The position numbers and the translations under genes were made by a program. A DNA stretch of 64,000 nucleotides from positions 1 through 64,000 of the forward strand of contig DASVTU010000038.1 in the NCBI GenBank assembly GCA_036387415.1, written 5' to 3'. The notes under the pieces are model-generated. The model searched no databases. It was not told the origin of the DNA and saw only the letters and a list, made by a program, of their open reading frames with translations. Positions within the stretch are counted from its first letter, which is position 1. Each line of letters begins with the position of its first letter. Positions 54,001 to 63,000 of the stretch are shown piece after piece. This DNA comes from DASVTU01 sp036387415 (GTDB lineage Bacteria > Acidobacteriota > Blastocatellia > Pyrinomonadales > Pyrinomonadaceae).

Positions 54001-57000
54001 GCCCGTGACGGCGCGAGAAAAATTGTTGGTCGAAATTTGGAAAGGCGTTCTCCAACTCGACTCCATCGGCATTCATGACAACTTCTTTACGTTGGGCGGC
54101 GACTCGATACTTGCGCTGCAAGTCGCCGCACGCGCCAACCAAGCCGGAATGAAGTTGATGGCAAGACAGCTTTTCAGCAGTCCGACGATTGCGGCGCTGG
54201 CAGCCGTTTCGACTTCCAGTAAAGGCAACTCAACCATCGCCGCCGAACAAGGCATCGTCGAGGGTTCGGTGCCGCTGACGCCGATTCAACGCTGGTTCCT
54301 CGACGCCGAACCGCTCCACCCCGACCACTTCAACCACTCGCTCATTTTAGAACTACACGACGAACCGGATGAAGCTCTGCTGCGTCGCGTGACGGCGCGG
54401 CTGATTGAACATCACGATGCATTGCGTCATCGTTTTATTCAAACTCCTTCCGGTTGGGAACAGTTCTGCGCTTCACCGAACGACGTTGTTCCCTTCGCGC
54501 TGGTCGATTTGTCAACGCTGCCGGAAGCGGAACGCAAACGGGCGTTGCGGTCGCAGATGGAGGCTTATGCACAGAGTTTGAATCTGGCGGACGGCTCGAA
54601 TCTCCGCGTCGTACTCTTTCGACTTCAAGCCGACGCGCCGTGTCTCTTGCTCATCGTCATTCATCACTTGGTGGTGGACGGCATCTCTTGGAGAATCCTG
54701 CTCGAAGATTTCCAGACGCTTTATCGTGGCCTGAAGAACAAAGAAGAAGTTGTCTTACCGCTCAAGACAGTGGCGTTTCGCGACTGGGCAAGACATCTCG
54801 CCGCTCATCAAGCGGGGTCGCTCAACGAAGAACTCGATTGGTGGCTGGCGCAGCCGTGGGAACGCGTGCGCCCTCTACCGATTGATTTAGACGAAGGCGA
54901 CAACACAGAAGAGACAGTGGAAGTCGTCAGCGACGAACTGGCCGCCGACGCGACACACGCTTTACTCGAAGGTGTTGCTGCCGCTCAAGGAGCTGATGTT
55001 GAGGAGATTTTGCTGGCCGCGCTGGCGCAGAGTTTAACCACTTGGACGGGCGACCCTGCGTTGCTTGTCGAGTTGGAGCATCACGGTCGCGAGGCCATCT
55101 TAGGCGAAGTGGATATTTCGCGCACGGTAGGTTGGTTCACATCGGCTTTCCCGCTCATCCTCGAAGCGTCCGGCACAGACTCGCTCGCAGAGGTCGTCGG
55201 CGCGGTCAAGCAGCGACTCCGCAACGTGCCGCACCACGGCGTCGGATACGGTCTGTTGCGCTACGGGCAGGATAAGTCTGTCGCCTCGCAGCTTGCCGGA
55301 TTGCCGCAACCCGAAGTGCGCTTCAATTACCTCGGTCGCTTCGACAACATTCAGACGGGCGAGCGGCTAATTAGTCTCTCCACGGAGCCGACGCCCGCCC
55401 CGCGTAGTCCCCGCGCCGTCAACAACATGCTCGTCGAATGCAACGCGTTGGTGGCGGATGGCCGCCTGCGTTTTGAATGGCGATACAGTTCGCGTCGTCA
55501 TCATCGCCACACTATCGCGTCGCTCAGCCGACATTTCATGGACGCCCTGCGCGCCTTCATCAATGAAGGTCGCAAGGTGGAGGCGCGGAGCCTCGCATCC
55601 GGCGCGACCCATGCTTTCGGCATTGAACGCAAGACGCTCGACCGTTTGGCGTCCGAGTTCGGAAGCATCGAAGACGTTTACCCGCTCGCGCCTTTGCAGG
55701 AGGGCATGCTTTTCCACTCTCTGCTCGCGCCCGAATCCGGCGTCTACTTTCAGCAGATGATGTGCCGCATTCGCGGGGCGTTCAATGCGGCGGACTTCCG
55801 ACGCGCATGGGCGGAGATGGTGGAGATTCACCCGACGTTGCGTACTCGTTTCGCTTGGAGCGGACTCGCGCGTCCGCTTCAGGTGGTCGTGCCGGAGGCT
55901 ACGGTTTCCCTGAACGAACAGGACTGGTCAGACCTGTCATCCGAACAGCAACGTGTTCGATTGAACGAATTTCTTCTCGCAGACCGCCAGCGCGGCTGCG
56001 ACCTCATGCGCGGCCCTCTGTTCCGCATCTCTCTCTTTCGCTTGGATAACGATTCCTTTCATCTTGTGCTCAGCCATCACCATATGTTGATGGATGGATG
56101 GTCGATGGCAATGCTGCTCAAACAAGTGATGGACAGTTATGAACAGTTACGCCGAGGGCAGCCGCTCACACGCGACGTTTCTCCACCGTCTTACCGTGAT
56201 TACATTGACTGGCTGGCGCGACAGGACATGGCTCAAGCCGAAGCCTTCTGGTCTCGTACGCTGGCCGGTTTCACCGAACCGACCTTGCTGAGTTCAGCCG
56301 CTCCGTCGATTGACGACGAGGTGAGTTATGACGAGCGCGACGTACGCCTGTCGGCAGAAGCGACGGCGGCGCTTGAGGCTTTCGGGCGGCAGCATGGTCT
56401 TACGCTCAACACACTTGTGCAGGGCGCATGGGCGCTCGAATTGTGTTTGCAGAGCGGCAGGGAGGACGTGGTTTTCGGAGTCACGGTTGCGGGTCGTCCC
56501 GCGCATCTCAGGGGCGTCGAGTCAATGCTCGGTCTGTTCATCAACGCGTTGCCTCTACGCGTCGTGCTCTCGACCGAAGAATCGTTACTGGTCTGGTTGA
56601 AGCAATTGCAGGAGCGCATGGTTGAACTACGCGACTACGAATACAGCCCGCTCGCGCTCGTCCGCCAGTGGAGCGAGATACCTGCGGGAGCGCCTCTGTT
56701 TGAGAGCGTGGTGGTGTTTGAAAACTATCCTGTAGAAATGTCTTTGGAGTCGCCGGGCGACGGTTTAGTGATTGACAACGTCCGCGTCATCGAGCAGAAC
56801 GACCGCCCGTTGACACTGATGGCGATTCCCGGTCGTGAGATGAAACTGCAAATAAACTACCGTCAACAGCACTTCGACGACGGTCTGGTCGAGCGCATGT
56901 TGACTGACCTCTGCGACTTGCTGCAACAGATAACCGCGCACCCGCAACAGCAGATTGGAAGCCTTCTGAACGACCTTGACCGTGAGACATCCGACCTCGC

Positions 57001-57025
57001 AAGTGAGTTCAACCAAATCATTTGA
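51071..57025 (+). CDS. NRPS: degenerate C, A, PCP, E, C
   Basis: A 1984-residue NRPS. Domains: C-like (10-457) whose HHxxxDG is MPALCSDSGG (142-151), so both catalytic His are absent; A (465-965), specificity residues read D-S-A-L-I-A-E-V-W-K, which I cannot assign; PCP (975-1050, Ser1012); E (1065-1505, HHLVVDGISWR from His1198, EHHGRE, RTVGWFTSAFP, RFNYLGRFD); and a D-accepting C domain (1515-1965, HHMLMDG from His1670). It should add one amino acid and convert it to D-form, then condense with the residue on the next protein, which starts with an A domain. AAGGAG precedes the ATG by only a few bases. Confidence 0.92.
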   Translation: MKMTEDILHGYRLSPLQERLWLLQQQSVGDAFHGFCAVRLRGRFDVGSLAQALRLVATRHEILRTTFREHNGHTPLQFISESPRFSFQHRDLSAMEAEAQRTAIDSHSHDIRFAPFDLASSPTLQAHLLSLSVDEKLLMWRMPALCSDSGGLSLLVEDVAVHYNSLVSNNPPPSSLSLQFVDVAEWQHELLEAKETKAGVEYWRRQNWADALATRLPFGRFADRHADFQPRSYNIPFDAALASHIKALVGDERAAMEAFLLLCWCVLLGRHAEQARMVVGVRRDGRNLEDIRDVVGVFARYLPVEVDVQEQLPLAVRAAELSRALRDASKKQHLFSWKFEQQEGGETGTPFFPVTFNLEERAQEFSTAHGAFHIEQLECLVDRFSLELEARLHGDDACSLRLQYDAGCFAETEIACLASQFQTLLADAINRPDASIRDLKLLSEAERHRALVTFNDTTSNVPPSLLLHQLFEQQAALAPERPAVLHAGKQLTYAELNERAEMLARHLRRRGVQPDEAVGICSEDGIEMVVGIFGILKAGAAYLPLDPHNSPERLRFMIEDSRASFVVAPGRLHAELNMSGVQLLEFAEMWKEEPQDGGTDTLSDVIHNDATLAYIIYTSGSTGRPKGVQITHANAVHSTWARFEYYPQRVKAFLLLSPFAFDSSVAGIFWTLGQGGALVIPPRDARSDLRVLDGLIAEHKISHLLALPSLYSQLLEYGTPETLALLSVVIVAGEACPKELLARHLTALPRTRFYNEYGPTEVSVWSVVYEARQDERLNSVPIGHPISRTRLYVLDELREPVPIGVNGELYIEGTGLARGYHNRADVTALAFVPHPLSTEPGARLYKTGDRMRLLPDGNIEFIGRVDRQVKVRGFRIELGEIETALREHASVAECAAIAHEWKPGEKRLVAFVVQRGEQAASDDELRVFLRNSLPEYMVPPVVIHLPELPITENSKIDYQSLSALAAKPASVVVEKSQPVTAREKLLVEIWKGVLQLDSIGIHDNFFTLGGDSILALQVAARANQAGMKLMARQLFSSPTIAALAAVSTSSKGNSTIAAEQGIVEGSVPLTPIQRWFLDAEPLHPDHFNHSLILELHDEPDEALLRRVTARLIEHHDALRHRFIQTPSGWEQFCASPNDVVPFALVDLSTLPEAERKRALRSQMEAYAQSLNLADGSNLRVVLFRLQADAPCLLLIVIHHLVVDGISWRILLEDFQTLYRGLKNKEEVVLPLKTVAFRDWARHLAAHQAGSLNEELDWWLAQPWERVRPLPIDLDEGDNTEETVEVVSDELAADATHALLEGVAAAQGADVEEILLAALAQSLTTWTGDPALLVELEHHGREAILGEVDISRTVGWFTSAFPLILEASGTDSLAEVVGAVKQRLRNVPHHGVGYGLLRYGQDKSVASQLAGLPQPEVRFNYLGRFDNIQTGERLISLSTEPTPAPRSPRAVNNMLVECNALVADGRLRFEWRYSSRRHHRHTIASLSRHFMDALRAFINEGRKVEARSLASGATHAFGIERKTLDRLASEFGSIEDVYPLAPLQEGMLFHSLLAPESGVYFQQMMCRIRGAFNAADFRRAWAEMVEIHPTLRTRFAWSGLARPLQVVVPEATVSLNEQDWSDLSSEQQRVRLNEFLLADRQRGCDLMRGPLFRISLFRLDNDSFHLVLSHHHMLMDGWSMAMLLKQVMDSYEQLRRGQPLTRDVSPPSYRDYIDWLARQDMAQAEAFWSRTLAGFTEPTLLSSAAPSIDDEVSYDERDVRLSAEATAALEAFGRQHGLTLNTLVQGAWALELCLQSGREDVVFGVTVAGRPAHLRGVESMLGLFINALPLRVVLSTEESLLVWLKQLQERMVELRDYEYSPLALVRQWSEIPAGAPLFESVVVFENYPVEMSLESPGDGLVIDNVRVIEQNDRPLTLMAIPGREMKLQINYRQQHFDDGLVERMLTDLCDLLQQITAHPQQQIGSLLNDLDRETSDLASEFNQII

Positions 57026-57042
57026 CAGCAGACCTCAAAACG

Positions 57043-60000
57043 ATGGCGCAACAAAACATACAACTCCTATTTCAAGATGCGGTGGAGCGTTTCCCCAACC
57101 ACGTTGCGATTGACTCATCCGTCGAGCAAATCAGCTATCTCGAACTCGAACGCCGCGCGAATTCACTGGCTCGCTTCCTGTCTGCGTCCGGTGTTCAGCC
57201 CGGCTCACTCGTCGCCATTCTCGCAGAGAACACCACTGAAGTAGTCGTCTCGATAATCGGCATTCTGAAAGCGGGTTGCGCTTTCGTCCCACTCGACCCG
57301 CGTGCTCCTGCCACGCGTCTTGAGATGATGTTGAATCAGGTTTCGCCGCGGTGGTTGCTGGCGGAGGCAAAGTTCGGCGGTGTGATTGGTGCGCTGCGTC
57401 TTGCCAACTCGTTGAAGATGAATGTCGTGTGGCTCGACCGCGCGGGCGAAGTTTCGACGAATGAATCCGGCCTCAATTTTGTCGAAGGGTTGATAGGCTA
57501 TGAGAATCTCGAACCCATCTCTGTGCCGATGGAGCCGGACGCACTGTGTTACGTCTACTTCACTTCGGGTTCGACGGGTAAGCCGAAAGGCATCGCGGGG
57601 CGACTCAAGGGCATTGCACATTTCGTCCGTTGGGAGATTGAGAGCTTCGATGTCGGCGCGAAGACGAGGGTCAGCCAGTTGACCACTCCGGCCTTCGACG
57701 CTTTCTTGCGCGACATCTTCACCCCGCTCTGCGCGGGCGGAACTGTGTGTGTGCCCGAACCGCGTGAGTCGGTGCTTGATGCCGAGGGACTCGTCAGATG
57801 GGTCGAGAGCGCGCAGTTGAATCTCATCCACTGCGTGCCGTCGGTTTTTCGTCTCCTGTTGGGCGGGGAGATTTCTCCCGGTCATTTTCAGTCGTTGCGA
57901 CACATTCTTCTCGCGGGTGAACCCTTGCTACCAGCGGACGTTAAACGCTGGACATCCGTCTTCGGAGACAGGATTCAACTCGTCAACCTCTATGGCCCCT
58001 CCGAAACTACGATGACGAAATTCTTCTATCGCGTCAGCGTTTCGGACGGCGAGGCCAAATCGGTGCCCATCGGGCAACCGATGCCGGGCGCACGCGCTGT
58101 TGTCGTTGATGAGCGCGGCAAGATTTGTCGCGTCGGTGGTGTCGGCGAAATTTACATCCGCACTCCTTACTGCGCCCTCGGTTATTACAAAGAGCCGGAG
58201 TTGACCGAAGCGGTTTTCGTCGCCAACCCGTTCGACACAGCGGCGAGCGACATCGTTTACAAGACGGGCGACATCGGCTGCCTCCGCGCCGACGGCAACT
58301 TTGAACTCTTTGGGCGCAAAGATAATCAAGTCAAGATAAACGGCGTCCGCATCGAACTCAGCGAGATTGAAAGCTGTCTGCTCAACCATCCCGTCATCGA
58401 AGACGCGGCGGTCGTGCCTCGCACCGACGGACGCCCCGCTCCGTATCTCTGCGCTTACGTCGTCGGGCACGCAAAAGTAGAGACCGCCGCGCTCCGTGAA
58501 TATTTAGCCGGACATCTCCCTCCATACATGTTGCCGTCGTCTATCGTCGTGATGGAGGCTTTGCCACGCACATTCACAGGCAAGGTTAATCGACAGGCTT
58601 TGCCGCCGCCCCGCGAGAGTCGCAGCGAGTACGTCGCCCCACGCAATCAGATTGAAGAACTACTGGCGGGACTGTTCAGCCAGTTGCTGAAAACCGACCG
58701 GATTGGCGTCAACGACAACTTCTTCGACCTCGGCGGCCAGTCCATTCTGGCGATGCAACTGCTCGCGCGAATCAAAGACAGCTTCGGAATCGACATTGCC
58801 CTGCGCGACCTCTTTACCGTCGCCGACCTCGGCGGATTGTCGCGTTTGATTGAGACGGCGTTGAGTCGCGGCGAGTTGCAGACTATCAAGCCGATTGTGC
58901 CCGTCGCGCGTGACGGCGAAATTCCACTCTCATTTTCGCAGGAACGTTTCTGGTTTTTGGAGCAACTCAACGCCGGAACCGCCGCTTATCATGTGCCCGT
59001 CGCCGTCCGCATCAATGGAGAACTTCGATTCGACGCCCTCGAAGCAGCTTTGAATGAAATCATCCGGCGGCACGAAGCACTTCGCACCGGCTTCGAACAT
59101 AGACTTGGCAAGACCGTTCAAGTGATTGCACCAACCATCCAACTTGCGGTGCGGCGCGTCGACGCGCGCCACCTGCAAGGCGACGCGCAGTTGCCGGAAT
59201 TGCATCGTTTGTATCGAGAGGAAATTTCTCAAACTTTCAATCTCGGTCGCCCGCCCTTGCTTCGTGCGACGCTCTTTCAACTATCAGACCGCGAACACAC
59301 GCTGCTCGTCACGATGCATCACATCATCTGCGATGCATGGTCGCTCAACATATTCTTCAGGGAGGTCGGTGCGCTCTATCGCGCGACGCTCTCCGGCGAA
59401 CCAGCGCCTCTGCCGCCGCTCCCGATTCAGTACGCCGACTTCGCCTGCTGGCAACGCAGCATCGGAGATGCCGTCGCCGACGCACAACTCATCTACTGGA
59501 AACAACAACTCGCAAATCTTCAACCGCTTCAACTCCCCACCGACCGCCCGCGCCCGCCGATTCCGAGCTTTCGCGGCGCGAATCAATCGCTCTCCTTCAG
59601 CCCTGAGACGTGTGCCGCGCTCAAGGCATTGTCGCAACAGAACGGCGTGACGCTGTTCATGACGCTTCTCGCGGCCTTTCAGTCTTTGCTGTCGCGCTAC
59701 ACACGACAGTCCGACATCACGGTCGGAACTCCCATCGCCAACCGGAGCCGCACCGAGATTGAAGGACTCATCGGCTTTTTCGCTAACACACTGACACTCC
59801 ACACAGATTTCTCCGGCGACCCGACGTTTGAAGAATTGCTGCGACGAGTTCGCGACATCGCGCTCGGCGCTTACATGCATCAGGACGTGGCCTTCGAGCA
59901 GGTCGTTAACCACGTGCAACCCGAACGCGACCTGAGCCGACAGCCACTTTTTCAAGTGATGTTCGTGCTTCAGAACGCGCCCGTTGATGAGGTTGAACTT

Positions 60001-63000
60001 CCCGCCACTACCTTGAGCAGTTTCGAGGTCGAGAGCGGCACGGCTCCGTTCGATTTAACGGTCGAACTCTACGAAGCCGACGGCTGCATCAACGGACGCA
60101 TCAACTACAGCCGCGACCTCTTTGAAGCGGCGACCATCGAACGTCTCGCCCGCCACTTCGTTCTGCTTGTCGAAGGAGCCGTCGCCGAACCGACACAACG
60201 AGTCTCTGCCCTACCGATTCTCACACACGAAGAACGTCGCCAACTTCTCCCCACAGACACCCTCCCCGTCTATCCGCAATCCATCTGTCTTCATGAACTG
60301 TTCGAGCAACAGGTGCGCGAACATCCCGACGCGATTGCGTTGGTATTCAAAAACGAGCGTCTGACCTATCAACAACTAAACGCGCGGGCTAATCAACTCG
60401 CACATCACCTGCAATCGCTCGGCGTCGGGCCTGACGTATTGGTCGCACTGTGTCTCGACCAGTCGTTGGAATTAGTCGTTGGCATTCTTGGCATCCTCAA
60501 GGCCGGAGGCGCATACGTGCCGCTCGACCCCGCCGCTCCCACCGCGCGCCTCGCTTATGTCTTGGCAGACACGTCGGCCAAAGTGTTATTGACGAAAAAA
60601 GATTTGCAGGAGCGTCTGCCCGAAGCGTTACCCGTCAACACGGTCTATCTCGACGCCGAAGCCGAAATACTCGCGCGCTATGCTGACGACTGTCCGACGA
60701 GCGGCGTCCAGCCGGAAAATCTCGCCTACGTCATCTACACTTCAGGCTCAACCGGACAGCCTAAAGGCGTGCCCGTCGAGCATCGCAATGTCGTCCGTCT
60801 GTTCGAGGCAACGCAAGGCTTTTATCAATTCAACTCCGCCGACGTTTGGACGTTGTTCCATTCCTACGCCTTCGACTTTTCGGTCTGGGAGTTGTGGGGA
60901 GCTTTGCTGTACGGCGGGCGTCTCGTCGTCGTCCCTTACTGGTTGTCGCGCTCGCCCGAAGCTTTCTACGAACTGCTGCGCGCGGAAAGCATCACCGTCC
61001 TCAACCAGACACCTTCGGCCTTCTGGCAACTCGTCGAGGCTGAAGCCAATCTCGGCGCGAAACAAAAACTCGCGCTCCGCTACGTCATCTTCGGCGGCGA
61101 GGCATTGGAGATGCGACGGCTCAAGCCGTGGTTTGAGCGGCATGGCGACGTGATGCCACGCCTCGTCAACATGTACGGCATCACCGAAACGACCGTGCAC
61201 GTCACCTTTCGTCCCATCACGACTGACGATGTTGACGCCACCTTTTCCAGCGCCATCGGTCAGCCAATCGCCGACCTGCGCGTCTACATTCTCGACGAGC
61301 ACCTGCAACCGAATCCATCCGGCGTGCCCGGCGAACTTTGCATCGGCGGCGACGGCCTCTCGCGCGGCTATCTTGGCAATCCCGCGCTCACTGCCCAACG
61401 TTTCGTTCCCGACCCCTTCAGCGCGCGCGCGGGCGCACGCCTCTACCGTTCGGGCGATTCCGCGCGTTACCGCAACGACGGCGACATCGAATATCTCGGA
61501 CGCATCGACCGTCAGGTCAAGGTGCGCGGCTTCCGTATCGAATTGGGTGAGATTGAAGCAAGTCTGCATCAACATGATGAGATAAAAGAGGCTGTCGTCG
61601 TGGTGCGTGAAGACACTCCCGGCGATAAGCGTCTGGTGGGTTACGTTGTCCCCGAACACAAACAGGCCATCTCTCTCGCCAGCCAACAGCTTTATCGTCT
61701 GCCGAACGACCTTGAAGTCGCTTACCTCAACAAGTCTGATACGGATTTGCTGTACCATGAACTCTACGTGGAGCGTTCATATTTTGATGGTGGGATTAGC
61801 GTCAACGACGGCGATTGCATCTTCGATGTCGGAGCCAACATCGGACTCTTCACACTCTTTATCAATCAGGCTTTTCGCAACACACGCGTCTATGCCTTCG
61901 AGCCGATTCCTCCCATCTTCGCCCGGCTGAGCGACAATGTTGCGCTCTACAACCTGAATGTGAAGTTGTTTGAATGTGGTCTGTCGAGCCAGACAGGTAC
62001 GGCAACATTTACCTTCTATCCGCAGATGACCGTCATGTCGGGACGCTATGCGGATGCCGGGGAAGATGAAAAGCTCGTCAAGGCATTCATCAGTAATCAG
62101 AGCGCAGAGATGAGCGCGCACGCAGATGAATTACTCGAAGGCAAGTTCAAACGCGAAAGCTTCGACTGTCGTTTAAGAACCATCTCCGACGTGATTCATG
62201 AAGAGAATATTGAGCGCATTGATTTACTCAAAATTGATACCGAGAAGAGCGAAGTTGACGTGCTCGAAGGAATCGAGGACGCGGATTGGAAAAAGATTAA
62301 GCAAATATCGCTTGAGGTGCACGGCGATGAGCGTCTCGCACAAGTCAGGGCGATTCTTGAAAGACATGCATATCACTTCACCGTCAAACCCAACGACGAG
62401 ACGGAGCACACGGGTCTTTATAACGTCTATGCGCTTCGGCATTCCGCCGCCGACAATGCTTCAACCGGACGACAGGAGAATCACCCCGCCTCGCTCCACA
62501 CACTCGAAAAGCATCTTCTTTCCGCTAACGAATTGCGCGGCTATCTCAAGGACAAACTGCCGGATTACATGATTCCCGCAACGTTCGTTCTGCTTTCGGA
62601 ATTGCCCCTCACGTCCAACGGCAAGGTAGACCGCAAGGCATTACCTTTGCCGGAGCAGGCGCGGCAGAGTGTGAGCGTTAACGAATTTGCCGAGCCGCAG
62701 ACCGAGGCTGAGAGACTTTTGGCGGAAATATGGTCGCAGGTTTTAGGCATCGAACACGTCGGGGTGCGCGACAGTTTCTTCTCACTCGGCGGCGATTCGA
62801 TTCTCAGTCTCCAAATTATCGCACGCGCTCGTCGCGTCGGTTTGCACCTCACGCCCAAACAACTCTTTCAACATCAGACTATCGCGTCGCTGGCCGCGCT
62901 TCCCGAAATCTCCGGCGCGAACCCGCCAGCCATCAAAGCCGAGCAGGGCGTCGTGAGCGGGGATGTCCCCTTGACGCCTATCCAACACTGGTTCTTCGAG

